A stretch of DNA of 64,000 nt, from NCBI RefSeq assembly GCF_949628215.1, contig NC_134282.1, positions 7,773,223-7,837,222 on the forward strand, read 5' to 3'. A model generated the notes under the pieces. That model had not been told where the DNA came from, searched no databases, and saw nothing but the letters and a program-made list of their open reading frames with translations. The stretch is from Phalacrocorax aristotelis (lineage: Eukaryota > Chordata > Aves > Suliformes > Phalacrocoracidae). Shown piece after piece: positions 37,518 to 51,804 of this stretch (the first letter of the stretch is position 1; each line of letters begins with the position of its first letter). A program made the position numbers and the translations under genes.

Positions 37518-37523
37518 AATAAA
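37518..37523 (+). terminator. ARL14: candidate ARL14 poly(A) signal
   Basis: AATAAA 376 bases after the ARL14 stop, followed by T/TG-rich sequence (tggatgtatttctcatg). It gives a plausible short 3' UTR. Confidence 0.45.
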
Positions 37524-40500
37524 TGCTGCGTGGATGTATTTCTCATGTAAAAATATAGTTGTTTTAGACCTTGAACTCTTAGTTACGCACAAGAGAACCT
37601 ATGAATATGAAATACTCGATGGATATTATTGCATTCTAGAACCAATTGCTCCGTAGAGACTTTAACAAACAGAATCTGCTCCTCATCAAGCCACAAGACA
37701 AAGCTGAGATCCAGTGCTGTGTGTAAGGTGTCGGTCTGATGGCCCTTTGTTACAGATTTCCATGTACCACTTCCCTTGTTTCTGCGCTGTAGGATTGCGA
37801 TTCTTAGCCACGAGCAGAGCGATGGAAGCCAGCAGGGGATCAGTGCTTCACTGGACTGATCCCCACTGGATTTGGGGTGGGGGATAAAGCAGGGAGGAAT
37901 GCAGGGATTGGCTCCTTGGCCGTTGTTTTTATAGATCTTGATGGATGCTGTCCTGCCTGTACTGAAGCCACCTGAAATTTTGTTACTGATAAATTTAGGT
38001 TTGATTAAATTTGACATAAAGTGGCATAATATTGCTAATCCTTTTGCTACAGTTTGTAGAAAAAAATTCCAAATGGAATTTCTGTTCAGATTTCCTGGCT
38101 GATGAATGAGTGAATTAGTATTCTATGCCATTCTAATGCCATTAGAGCAACAAAGGATTGATAACTAGAAGACTAATTCAACTGTATCAACCATGAAAAC
38201 AGTTTAAAAACTAAGGCTGATAAGTTAATAGGGCTGGCTCTTTTAAAAGCAAGAGAAAAGACACCATCTAATTATTGGTTATACAGTCCCAGAAAATCCA
38301 GCCCAATTATTTCTGCCTTCTTGAGCAACGTCTGCAGAGGTAGGATGCTCCGGTGCTTAGCATGCTTGCATAGATGGCTGGATTTTTTTTTTTGCCCTGC
38401 GTCTACCACAATCTTTGGCCATGGGCAAGTCGTTTAACCACTCTGTGTCTCAACAGTGCCTTGGCAAAATGAACTTCCCAGTTACACGCTCTGAAAAAGT
38501 TGTGGCAAAGGTTAGCTTGTGAGCCCTGCTCCTGTGACAAAATGATTATGCCAAGTAATTCACATAAGAAATTTACATTTAGTTCTTACTAATAAGCAGG
38601 CAGGAATTTCAAGTTATAGACGGGTGAAGCGGCAAGAAAAGCACCCAGACGTATCCTGTTGTCTCATGCATATATTATTCAAAAACAAAAAAATCATCAG
38701 GTGAATTTGCTGAAATGGTAAACAAAGAAAGGTTTCTCAACAGAAGCTGTTATTAATGCTGACAGTAATTACCATGGGCTCAATCCTGAGTCATGTTGAG
38801 ACTACATTTCTAAAAGAAGAGCAAGTATTTGGATTTATTGCCTGGTCTGGTGATTTAGGCTCAATGTAAAACATCACCTTCTGTCCCAAAAAAGATTTTT
38901 AAGAGTCTGCAACAATGGGAACAATAGTTTTCTAAACCCAACAGGTCATTGTCAAAAAATGTCATATTTCAGATCAATGAATGTAAGTATTTGCATGTGT
39001 ATGTTACATATTGAATTCTCCCACCAGTTTCATCTAATCACGTGTCTATTATAAATCTGAATCTAGTTCACTGGCCTCAGGACTTCCTCAGGGAGAAATA
39101 CTCCTTGAGAGGTTTAATGGGAGTGCGCCAGGGTCTCTAATTAGACAAGAAGCAAGTTCTGAAGGGAGAAATGTAGTAGTGTAATAGACCAGCTCATATA
39201 GCTGAAAAAGAGAATAAGTTTTCAGGCACACAGTGCCTTCTGCAGGTTATCAACTTAGATGAAACAATACTCACATTGACTTGAAGAAAATCTGTTACAT
39301 TATGCTTCAAAGGAAATAAATAAACGCTATTCCATTTGCTTTACAGAATATCAAGTATTTAAAAATTGATTTTTCTAAGAGTTGGTTTCTTAAAGAAGTG
39401 AAGCCGTCCCCATTTTATCTGCCCATGGAGCCCCCTACCTTTTTGAATAATTTTTAAGCCTTAAATATCAGTCAGGTTGGATAGAGAAGCAGGTTCTCAA
39501 CGGAATTATATGCCTGAAAGTTTAATTAAAAAATCAGTCAGATAGAGAAAAGTGACCATACCGGTGCCCTCAGTGAAGCTGATAAGGTACAAAAGGCTAA
39601 TCCCCGAGGAGATAAATGTTCCATTTTAGCTGCAAGAGAGCCTACAAGAGGACATAAATCCACAGAGCCCAGGCTTAATTAGCTCCTCTGCTCCTGGAGC
39701 TAGCTGGTCTTTTTCTTTACTGCCTGAGTATATAATGTCCATGGGGGCTTCTTTAGGGTGAGGAGATAGGGGATATAGAATCCAGTGTTTAAAATTTCCA
39801 TTCCATACCTGGAGTAAAGAATCTCCCTGACTGCTCACCACGTTTTGGGAAGGATCCCTGAAAAGGTGTTATTACGTGGGCATGAAGATGCAGAGGAAGG
39901 GGAGTTTCTGGCTCAGTTCTGCAAGAACGCAGAGCGGAGCACACGCTGCCCGCTTCGCAGCAGTGCGGCTGGTTTCCCCAGCCCGCCAGCAGACCGGGGT
40001 TTGTTCTGAAGGACAGTCAGTCGTCAGAGGCAGGAGGGAGCATGGCCCCCCCGCACCCCACCACAGCATCTCTGCCTTCTGCCCTGGCGCACATACTCAC
40101 CCCAGGGCGCTGTCTGGTCCCTATGGAAGCCTGGGAATTGCTTGATATTGACTCCCATCGTGCATTAGGTGGTGAAATCAATAGCAAGGGAGTTACAGAG
40201 GCGTTTTACAGCTTCATCCTGTTATGGAGAGTTTTAGATCTTTTCTCTGCTTGGCTGAACAAGATAATGAGCAGAATTGTCTTTATGTTTCAGAGCACAA
40301 CAAAGTGGAATTGTGCTAAAAATAAAATCCATAGTATCGTACGCATAATTTATTCCTGGATAGGTTTTGTTTTATTACTTAGAAACAATTTTCAGATTTT
40401 TGAAGGGTTCAGGGTGCTTTGAGAAGGTAAAAAAACCCAGCATATGAGGAGTGGTGGCAGTGGAACCAAAGTCAGTGAGTTGAAAAGTTTGCATGGGATG

Positions 40501-43085
40501 AAAGGCCTTAAAGAGTTTGGCCTCCCCCACCCCGCCGGCTGCTTATATTACTCCAGGTTTTGGAACTCTTTTCATTATCTTTCCTAAAAAATCACACCCT
40601 GATCACCCTGGTGTTTCTTGCACTTTTCACTGATGCATGCTGGCAGCCTTGTGCAACTGCAACGAAGTGGTCAAAGCATTACAACTATATTGTGGCTAAA
40701 GTGTACGAGTCCTCCAGCGTCTGCTAATATTTCTTACACAAAGTTCGCTCTACCCGTTCATTTCTGCTGACAGAGCAATCATCCATGAAGAAATAAATGG
40801 TACATATCTGAGATTGTGAAACACAAAGGGTGGGATCTGGGAAACCTGAAGCGTGCTGTATCCTGTGCCTTCTCCAGGAGATTATCCACTGGGACATGTT
40901 TGGATGTGACAATTTAAAACCTGACAAATCCAGAGTACAGAGATCCTTTGACCATTGACCATTAATCATTTATATGATTAATGTGGTATAAAATCATGAT
41001 GAGCTTTCTCAGTGTAGCTGTCGTGGAGCTCAATGAACATAGTTCCAGTGGGATGAAATGCTATTTTAAGGGAAGGTGTGGAGCAGCATAAAAAGCCATT
41101 ACAAATTTGGATAGTAACACTCCCTCCTCCTTTGCCTGGGAGACAACTCTCCCAGAAACGCTCTGCAGAATCAAAGTGAAGTGTAGTGTATAAGGAACGC
41201 AGGACACGGCTTTTTCAATGTCAGGTAACATAGAGCCAGGTGAGTTACTCAAAATGGCTCTGTTGCCACTTCCTCCTCATTTCTGACAAGTTAGCTGAAA
41301 CGACCAAAGGGAAGACTTCATATATCGAACAAGTTCTAAGCCTACTGCACAGGAAGATGATACTTTGAAGCACTGTATGTGTATTGAACTGCTTAAAGCA
41401 GGTTTTCTTGCCAAAGTAAATGACCCATGCTGAGTTCTGTGCTGCTACAATTAGACTTCTTCCACTCATAATTAGCTCAACTATTCCTGTTTGGCACAGG
41501 AATAAGGATTCTGGACATATACATCATCAGATCACACTGGCTAGATTATACTAGTCTCTAATCTAGGATGTAAAATCTTTAGGGTGGAGGCCCTACGTAC
41601 AAAGCACACACCATACTGCAGCTACAATTTGCAAATATAAATTCGTAAAACAGTAACAAGTCCAAACACATCTTGTTTCAAATGCATGTAATTTTAACAA
41701 ATTGTGCATCAGCTTGTGTTTCAGTTTCTACAATGTTCTGTTCTTTAGCTGTGATAGATGTTCTCGTACCACTCCCACTCACCCACGACGAGTTTGCAGT
41801 GTAACTGTACCACCTCTAGTGCTAAATTGGGCTGCCATCACGAGACACTTCCCCTCACTCTCTGTCACCTCTGTGTCCCCCTCCCCAGCTACGTAGTTCC
41901 ACCTGCAGGCCCCTGCACAGCAGAGCTCTCTCACTTTCCTTGTCCTTCACCAATTATCAGAATGGGATGCCAGTTTTCATTGACTTCTTATTAGATTTTC
42001 ATTGAGTGTTTTTGTGCTTGCTCTCATGCTGCTCCTTATGCTTGCAATTACCCAAACACACGTACACAATCATTTCACTGTTTTGTGTCAGACCCTTCCT
42101 TAAAGCACTTCTTTCCCATGATGTATGCCAAAATCCTGACAACAGCTGCTAGGGCTTTAGGACAAGGCCCTGCCCATATTTTTTGATGAGTATTTACTCA
42201 TCTGTTCCCTTTTAGCCTCAGAATGTGCTTTCTTTGGTGCAAAGATCATCTTTTTATTCTGCGTTTCATATACCGCCTGACTGATGAGAAGAGTTTCTAG
42301 ACCTTATACTACTGCTATTAGTAGCCCGAATCTCATGGAATATCTGCTAAAATAAGTAATTTTGTGAGTTTAAATAAATCATCTAGGTCTGAAACCTGAG
42401 CCATGTGTATTCTTTCTTTTTAGCAAATATAGTTGGGAACTGCAGCAACAACTTCATTGATCCAAACAAAGGCTAATCTCCCTTTCAATTCTGCTTGGCG
42501 GTTAAAGGATAACTGTTCCTTAATCAATAGTTTTCAGTTACTTTATCTAAAGCATACACATTATTCACTAAAGAATGCTAGCCTTGACCTTTTCTTAACT
42601 AATTCATAATTATGAAAAGTTCTCTCTCGGTTTAGGATCATCACAGACTCCTGTGAAAATCCCTCGTATCGTTTGGATGCAAAACAAAATGTAGAGGCAC
42701 TCTGTAAACAGCTTAACCACCGAGTGATAAAGGAATGTCAGTCTCCCTATCGGCTGGGGCTCATGCCCACACCTCTGCTGCTGGGTGCTATCATTGCTTG
42801 TATCCGCAAAGCAACGGCTTTTGATTAAATTCACATGTTTTTTCCTTTGTCGAGAATTTACAAGGTGAGGTTCAATATACCTACAATGTATAGAGCTGTT
42901 CACAGTATGAATGCTGATGTATTCATCGGTTATTTACACATGTTGCAGACCAACAGGAATGCATACAAATCCAGCTTGAATTCCTCTGTTTTATCTAAAA
43001 AGCTAAAACAAAATAAGAAATAGTATGCTAAAGAAAAAGTATATAAGGGGTTAAGCAGGAGGGGAAGTGAGAGAAGATCTGCATA

Positions 43086-43321
43086 AGGGAAGGTTTAGAT
43101 TGGATATTAGGAAAAATGTCTTTACTGAAAGAGTGGTCAGGCACTGGAACAGGCTGCCCAGAGAGGTGGTGGGGTCACCATCCCTGGGGGTGTTCAAAAA
43201 ACGTGTAGACGTGGCACTTTGGGACACGGTTTAGGAGGCATGGTGGTGTTGGATTGACGGTTGGACTTGTTTATCCTAGAGGTCTTTTCCAAACTTAATC
43301 ATTCTATGATTCTGTGATTCT
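43086..43321 (+). mobile_element. CR1 LINE 3' fragment
   Basis: Plus-strand copy starting with the typical gggaaggtttagattggatattagg block, then actggaacaggctgcccaga and ccctgggggtgttca, ending in the CR1 terminal repeats (attctatgattctgtgattct) at 43300-43321. Confidence 0.93.
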
Positions 43322-43489
43322 AAGATAAGCTACAGAAATACAGTGGAAAAGGAGAGAGGAAAGAAAAATAGGTGAGAAAAGTTCTTAGGGCAAACATAGC
43401 ATTAACGGTGTGCAGATACCCAAAGCAATAGAAAGCAAAAAAAAAAAAAATCATGTTCCAGACATCAACTCTCGCATGGTTTTTGCATT

Positions 43490-43702
43490 CTTGTGATAAG
43501 AGAGGAAAATTTTTCATAGTAAGGACAGTCAACCACTGGAATAATCTCCCCAGGGAAGTGGTTGACTTGGCCATGTTGGACACCTTCAAGAATCGTCTGG
43601 ACAGGGTGCTGGGCCATGTTGTCTAGACTGTGCTCTTCCAGAAAGGTTGGACTAGATGATCCCTGAGGTCCCTTCCAGCCAGGGATTCTGTGATTCTGTG
43701 AT
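43490..43702 (+). mobile_element. CR1 LINE 3' fragment, second subfamily
   Basis: Plus-strand copy with ccactggaataatctcccca, ggttggactagatgatccct and gaggtcccttccagcc, ending in gattctgtgattctgtgat at about 43683-43701. It lies about 170 bases downstream of another CR1 in the same orientation, with different internal sequence. Confidence 0.9.
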
Positions 43703-45767
43703 AATAGTGTGTTAAGAGGCCTTCTCTTAATTTAAAATAAACATCTAATGTAGGCCAGTGTTCCAACTTGTGCTCACATATGTAACTTCATGTGTATTCT
43801 CTCTGAATGTATCTTCGGCACTAAAGGCAACTATTTCATAGATTTTTAGTAACGTTAGGCCCCAAAGATAATGTCACCTTAGAGAAAATATTATTCAGAT
43901 AACTGGCTCCTTATAGTAACTCTAAACAATATTAATCCCAAATATGAATAATGAAAAATAGTAACATCTTATTTAAATAAAATGTTGTGGAAATTAATAG
44001 TTTCAAATAGCTCTTCCATTTAGGCAATCATAGGAGGACATTCATATTTTTAAGCTATCACCTGCTTACTAAGGGCTACATATTGAGCCTTTCCTTTTTG
44101 AAGATTAAGATTATCCAATAAGTCAGTTGGTTCATTGACCATTTAAAATAATAATCTATTGCCTATGCTAACAGGTAAATTTGTATACACTTTTCTTTCT
44201 CATGTGCTACTGAAAAGCCCCTGTCAAGTCTTAAGAAAAACCCAAATCAAACACTAGAAAATCTTTACCTAAATTGAGTAATATTATAGAAACTTGTGTG
44301 AAGTTGAGCATTTCCGCACTGAGACATCTTGTGGCATATAAGGCATACTGCAGTTAATAAAAACGAAACTATCTGGTTGTAAATTCAAATGGTGACGTGA
44401 GCTTGAGAACTCTCTGTCCTGAGAGGTTTAAACTATGCAGCTGAAAGTCTTATACATAACTTTTTCAAACAAAACCTGCCTAATTACAACACCGATGGGA
44501 TTTATTTTTCAGGTATTAAGTATTTACAAAACTGATAGTAACAATTTGTTAAATGAAAAGTTCTGCACTTCAGGTAATATCCACATTTGTTTTCATTCCG
44601 TATTAAGACAAATGTTTCAGAAGTGCAGCATTTTGTGGAACAGAAATTTCAAAACAGTAACTGCTGTCCAAACTGCCCTTTCGTCAAAAAATTGTGTCAA
44701 AACAAAGAAATGCATTTACTTTAATATCGTATTTATCTGATCAAAAAAATGCTGTTCTGAGTCACTTAAAAAGTAAATATTCCAATTCGACTTGAACCTC
44801 TACGGAATATATTTTTTTAAAATTACCAGAATATGTCTCTAGAGGTAAATTATTTTTAAAAAAATATTTGACAGGTTGATGAAAACTTGATTATTATTCT
44901 GTTCATTTGTACTTCAGTCTTTGATTTAAAAACAAAAAAAAGAGGGCAAAAGTTTTCTAGATGATCCATAGTGAAATGAGTACTTGTAGCTCCTCTGCTA
45001 AAATTGTTTCGCTAATAGGTACAACCAGTATCGTACACTGCAGGAGCACCTCACTCTGAAGAAGGTACCACAGCAGTACCTACAGCCTCTAACCGCAACC
45101 TTTTCTTTTCTGGATCATCTCATCCCTTTGCAGTATTTCCAACCCACTGGGCTGACTGTACCACCAGGGAGGAAGAGGGAAGGAACAAGAGCGCCCAGCG
45201 CCAGCACTGCCTCTGAAACAGGGAAACCCTCCGCATGTGATTATTTACATCAGTACCACAGGACCTCCCTCCATATGCTTTTTCTTCTGCTTTGGGGGTC
45301 TTGCTGTTACCAGCCTCACCAACTGTAATTAAAAACCCATTAAATACATTAGCAATGTAGTTCAAATATACAACAAATTGTATTAAGTTTTTCATACTTC
45401 CTTCACAGCGTTCTGATTTATTTACAGCATGTAAATGCTGAGATGATTAAAAACTGTGTTTCTATCCCATGGGAATCCCTTCTGCAATCTGCTCTATAGA
45501 ACGAATAGTGATTTTCATATTATGGGTAGCTTAAGATGAATGATGAGCCATGGTTAACAAAACAACAAGCCTGATGTTTACTTGAAACATCTTTTGAAGT
45601 TAATGAGAATCGAACATAACTCTGGAAAAAACTTGGTATAATATTCGCCTGTTATGTCAGGGGTCCATGGTACCATCTCCTGTTAGTAACTGCAGAATTA
45701 ACTCTGTAATGGCACTGATCCTGACCTGCTGCCTCGTCTGACAGTAGCCAAACTTACCTCCCCAGCA

Positions 45768-45957
45768 TAGAATCACAGAATCATAGAATCGTTAAGGTTG
45801 GAAAAGACCCTTAAGATCATCAAGTCCAACTGCTAACCTATTACTGCCAAGTCCACCACTAAACCATATCCTCAAGCACCACGTCTACCCTTCTTTTAAA
45901 TACCTCCAGGGTTGGAGACTCAACCACCTCCCTGGGCAGCCTGTTCCAATGCATGAG
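45768..45957 (-). mobile_element. CR1 LINE 3' fragment
   Basis: On the plus strand it opens with three terminal repeats (atagaatcacagaatcatagaatcg), then ggttggaaaagacccttaag, atcatcaagtccaactgcta and ctgggcagcctgttccaatg, i.e. a minus-strand CR1 3' end, truncated near 45957. Confidence 0.93.
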
Positions 45958-48900
45958 AATCCTTGTACCATCATGCTCATAGCCGTGCACCTACAAGCCC
46001 CAAATGGCTGTTATGATGGGTTCTCAAGGGAAGCAATTGCTACCAGGATGGGAATCCTTTCCTTCCTTTTCCTACCTCTTGGTTGTAGCCTTTGGTTTAT
46101 GCTAGGGGAAAAAAAACAAGCAGGCAACAGTCATTTCAACTTTTAATACTCATAACCCAGTTATATAGATGTCCAAAGCTTAACAACCCGTTAGTGTGCA
46201 ACACATCCTCCTGATTAAAGTGTGCTCCAGTCAGCAGTAACAGCATCACAGGCAGGAACAATCAGCAGTGGGTTGAGCAGATCCAGATGAAAACTAGCTC
46301 ATTATTATGGGAGAGGTACAATAGGGGGATACATGCTGCACTGGAGAGAAGCCCAGGAGAAGCAGCTTGTCTGGGGACCTCCTTGCTTCCCATCTTAGCT
46401 GGCCACAGGGTGAGTTCTCTCCTTCCTTTCTCCCTCTTTCTCTCAGTCCTTCTGCCTTTTTTTTTTTTTTATCAAAAAGCAATTTTTAACGTTAGAGCGA
46501 AATGTGCGCTATCAGCATGGCTCAAGAGTAGATCTTTAGGCAGGTAGGTCTGTCTCAACATCTTCTGTGCAACACATGCGAGTGCAAGCCAGCTTTACAT
46601 CAGTTTTCTGTTTCCTAGGCTGCCGTGAGTGTTATTCAGAGTCTACTCAAATGTATTATACTGCAAAAAATACACTGTTGGTCATTACAGCACCCAGGAT
46701 GTCCAGCCTGCCGTTCTCCCAGCCTGACTTCCCTCCTCAGCAGTTTCGCCCCTGCCTGGCTCCCTTCTCTTTGCCAGCGGCGTTCTCCTGCAGCAACACT
46801 ACAAAACTCCATCATATCTGTCTCACAGGCTCAGACTGTCACAATGGAGAAAGGACAAAAGTTACTCCATAGTGTATTAGACTATAATTATACATTCCTA
46901 AACTGGAATTGCCATTAACGTTATTTTTTTTTTTTCACATGAAGTTGGTAGTGATTTGTAAGAGCCCTGAATACCAGTTTGCAACTAAAAGGAGATTTTA
47001 ATCTAAAAGGAAGTAATGAACATTAAAAGAAAGGGTTGATCTAGTTGATCTGACACAGGCATAGAGCTCCTGAAGGTATTAAAACGCTATATATTTCAGG
47101 AAAATTATGTGACCATTATTCCCCCCCAAAAGAAAAGCTGAAACAGAAATATTGCCCTTTATTAGACATCAGAAAATCAAGGAGAGCTCAGTCAGAAATC
47201 CTGACGAGAATGGGCCTCGTTAGTGCTGCTGCTCAGAAGTACTCATTTTCTTCATTACAGTGTAACAAAGAGATATGCATACTTAGTGTATTTTCACATC
47301 TCTATTCAATATCAATCCTTCGGCCTTTCGAAATTCCTTATTCAGTTATGTATTCTAGTTTCCTTCAAAATTAGCTTGAAACACAGGATTGACAACAGCA
47401 ATCCGCATCTGGACATTTACATTTTTTGTTGCATAAAAGACGCATCTCAGATTTGATGCCATTTTATATGCTAAATTCTGCTCACTGGCAGCGTTAACAG
47501 CCAAAAATAAGATAGCTTAAATTCCAGATGTTCCCGTAAATGTCTCCAGCTTTGTGATCCTATTAGTGGTTCTACGTACACTGTGAAACACATATTACTT
47601 AACACTGCATACTAGCATTTAATTATCTAAGCATATTGTATATATTAATTTTTAAAGTACAGTTCTGAGGATCATCCTTCCATTTGAAAACCTGAGGAAC
47701 TAAGGATATAAGGGCAAGTGACTTCCCCTTCTGCAGAATCCAGAATAGTGGAGTTCCCAGGCCTGCCAGCAGATATTATGTTTTCTTTTCCTTCTAGAAA
47801 CATTATGGAACTCACCCAAAACAAGCATCTGCGACAGAGGAGTTTTCTGTCACTGTCTTACCATCGGCAGTGCTACCAGAGGATGACTTGGTTCTAGGGG
47901 CTTCTTAAGAAGGAATTTTTTTAGCATGGAAGCAATATATCCCTGAATCTTTCAGGGAAGACTGAAATGGCTCATTTCACTAACCATTTCCTCACTTTTT
48001 ATGTCAGATGAAATTTTCTTCCTTTGCCGTTATGAGGAAATTGTTCTGTTTAAGAGGTAGGGCAGCTAGGACAAAGCCAGGAAAGAGCCGCTCCACAATC
48101 TGCTGATTCGTGATTGATTCCTGTTCTTCTTGGGCTATTTCCAGCTGATGGATTTAGTGATCATCTCTGGCTCCAGCACCAAGAAACATTTTTTGCAATT
48201 GCCATTTCACGATCTATAAATTTGTCTTCAAATGGTCTGATCTAATGCATTAAAAACCAAACGCATATAGGCTGGACTGTAGGAAACTCTACCAATGTAT
48301 ATTAAAAGCAATCCCAAAATCAAAGGTTGGATTAAATAAAAAGTTATATTACATCAGAATAACTGAGATCAGACGTAGGCTCATGTACTATTTCAGAGAT
48401 AGCTTTGAAAGTCTGATCATAAATTTTAACAGGACTGCCTCCTGCTTAGTGTTTGCAGTCATGTGGGAGCCCCAAGTTTATTTTCTAATTGCAGGAGCAG
48501 ATGTTCAGCTGATGTGAATCAGCAAACGGCCACTGAAGCCAAAGGAACTACCTTTAATTTGCACCATCTGGGGATGTGTTTTACAGTCTTCTCTTTTGAA
48601 GAAACACAATATTGTGCATTATCTTATCACTAATCACACAGTAGCTTCCAAAAAATGAAAAATATCTAGAGCTCTTTAACCAGAAAAAAAGTGCTCATTA
48701 TGTGGCATTTCAAATTCTAACAGGCCTTGTGGGAGGAGATCCTTAAGGCATCAATAATACCGAGTCTGTCAGTAAGCACAGGAAAGCAAGCGTGGTGAGG
48801 GACGGTGCTAAATGAGTGCAAGCACTAAAACTAAATTGGCCTAGTGACATCAACAGGCCTTTGGCTTCATTAACATCTGATACGGGCCGGCACTGAAACC

Positions 48901-50515
48901 AAGATTAAGAACATCTCTCAGTAATTTTAGTGTCTTGTACAACATGATTAAAGCGTTATAAATGGAAAGGCATTGAATCCTCCTATGTTTTTGACATTTT
49001 AGCATATTTTAGGCTGATTTTCTTTTTTAATTCTGTGCAGCTCATTACTCTCAGAAACTCTGTTGCTATGCGGTGAGTTTTTAAGTACCACTCCAGCCAA
49101 AGAGTGGGTTTTTTTCTAAGTACAAATACACAAAGTTTTTTTCTAAACACAAAAAAGCTAGAATACAGTGTAACCAATGGTTCTAAGTGGACACAGTAAA
49201 ATAAAGGGGACAAATGCACAGGAAATCAGCAGCTTTTGAATACAACAGAAGTGTCCCACTGCGCAAGAGAATGACCCCTGCGTGAGAGTGAACGTTGCCG
49301 AAAGATAGGAGAGCTGTTTAAGAGGTTCTAGTCCAAATCTTTTTTTCCTACTGTCATTCAAAGGACTTAATCCAACTTCCATCAAAAAGCAACTTTAAAC
49401 CAGTAGGTTAGGGTAACAATTTGAAAAAAAAGTTGAAAAATCAGCTGAAATGACTGCATAGCAATTTTTTTTTTCAAGTGAGGAGGGAAGCAGGGCAGAA
49501 GGCTAGATGTAATTTAAGACTTAATTATTTATCCAAGAAGATAGCAGTATTAATATGTCGTCCTAGCTCAAAAGGAATGGCATGCATCCACGCCAGATGT
49601 ATCGTCAATGCATGGTCCATCATACTGCTGTTTTTGCATGCCTCTAGGCAACAGAAAGAGTAAAGGAAATGTCAGCAGTGATAGCAGGATTTGTTGTAGA
49701 TGCTGCAGATACTCAGTGCCCAGCTTTTAATCACAAAATGGCATACAACTGGGGCAAAGCGCACTGGAGCAACTGATTAAGAATCGGCTAAGAAAGCAAT
49801 TGTTCTGGAATGAATTTCAACTTTGTGTGAACACTTTCTGAGAGAGAAGAAATTACTGTCTGGCTCAAGCAGTTCAAACAGGTAAAATAAGAAAACAGCA
49901 GAAGAGAATATAGAGGCTCAGGTACAACCAAGCACTAAAAATGAAGTACAAAAAGGTGACATCCTAGAGGCAGTATCTGCTTAACGGCACATCCGAAAAA
50001 ATTATTCTAACACATTGACATAAGAGAAGACTAAATGCAAAAATGGCATTCAGAGAGTAGAAATCAAATTTTCTCCTAGATTTAACCTTAAAAATGTGCT
50101 GTCTTTTGCAAAAGCGTGTCTTTGAGTTATCTCTCCTGAAAGCAGCCTGTGGTTGTTGCTACTTCGGTGGGGGAAGTCTGAAATGCAAGTGTAGCATTTG
50201 CTGCTCATGACCCGTTGCCACGTGGTGTGGGGTTTGCACTAGCTCGTGCTAAAGGTTCTGTGCTGACTTGCCTCTGGGATCGTTTTGCCTCCACCTGCCC
50301 GCTCCTTCAGCAGAACAACTCTGTCAGCACCTCTAGCTCTTTCTAGAAATGGCTTTTCATGCTAAGGAGCTACAGCAGAGCACTTTGGGGAAAAGCGAAA
50401 ACGAGTGCAAAAACACTTGAGTTGTTTAATGGAGCCCAAGAAAACCATGGGACTTTACTGGATTAGTCCTGTTCAGTCTTATGTAGGTTACTTTTTGTAA
50501 GAGTGTCCCTTTTAA

Positions 50516-50521
50516 AATAAA
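50516..50521 (+). terminator. orphan poly(A) signal
   Basis: AATAAA followed at once by strongly GT/T-rich sequence (tttgtgtatttactatttgtgtgtgac...), an arrangement typical of real 3' ends. No gene is recognised upstream in the intergenic region. It could end a noncoding transcript or be chance. Confidence 0.25.
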
Positions 50522-51784
50522 GTCCCATTTTGTGTATTTACTATTTGTGTGTGACTTTTTTTATGTCTTTTTTGACCGGTGCAATATTCACAGCTGACCC
50601 CGGTTTAAGTTTAGGTATTATTTGATATGGTCCAGCAATGTCCAGCAAGTGCAGCTGGACTCCAGACTTGGAGACGCTCTGTGTAAAATGAAAACAAATA
50701 TCTGTGTTTGCATACCAGATGAAAGATTATCATAAAATATCCTACCAGCAGTCCAGTGGTCTACTTTTTTGTTAATACTAGCTATTCCATTTTGATAAAC
50801 CCCAGGATTAATAAGAATTTTTCTATGTGCAACACAAATCTTCTCAGCTTTACATAATATTTTGTTTCTTACACTATGGAGAGAGGTTTACTGGCTATGA
50901 AAAGCCATTTGCAGGAACTCATCCTACCTAAATGTCTGTTTAGGGAAAAATATATTAGCAAAATATTTCAGATCAATCTAAATTATTCCTTGAAAGATAT
51001 TTTCAAGATAACTTGATAATTACACATTTTCTAATTGCATAATCAAGTGCAGAGTTCACAAATTATAAACATGTTGCCTGTTTGTAAATTTAAACTATTT
51101 GTAGCACAAATCTCTCTAGCTGTATGTACATACAGGGGAGGGACAAGAGTGGCTAAAAGGCATCTCAAACGTACATATTCTGCCAACTGATCTCTGAAAT
51201 AAGAATGGCCTCTCTATGATATAGCTGCTTGGCAAGCCTGAATTTTCGCATGACTGAGCACAGTGCCCATGCAGCATACCCTCTGTGTCAAAAACTTTGA
51301 AAAGTGACAAAATTGGCTCCTTACATCAACTGGAAACTTTTCCTGTGGAGAAAAATTCCACCTTACCAAATGGTATCTCCTTTCTAGCACCTCCACATCG
51401 CCAGACAGCTCAGATCCGACACAAATTATAACCACCTCAAGCTACTCTATCTTTGTGTTCAGGTGCCAGGAGCAAATAATTTAGAACCACTCCTTAATGA
51501 GAGGTTAAGGCACCTCTCAGTATCTTTCCTGTTATTGCTTGAAGGATCAGAAGGTGAGCAGAACCTAATTCACATCGTTATATTTGCATTACTATTATTT
51601 TCCCATCTGAGAAATATGCAAAATACAAAAAGATACACAGCTTTGTACTGTAAAATCATGTGAGGTTTGAACATTATCATACCAAGGAAATTTGCAGTAT
51701 ATGCATAATATACTGTGTTGTAGGCACCTATATTTAGCCAAAACACATCCTTCTAGGAGAAAATAATTCAGAATCAAAATATCC

Positions 51785-51804
51785 TTTTTTTTTTTTTTTT
51801 TTTA
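51785..51804. repeat. poly-T tract (20)
   Basis: Uninterrupted run of 20 T. No adjoining retrotransposon body is recognised. Confidence 0.85.
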
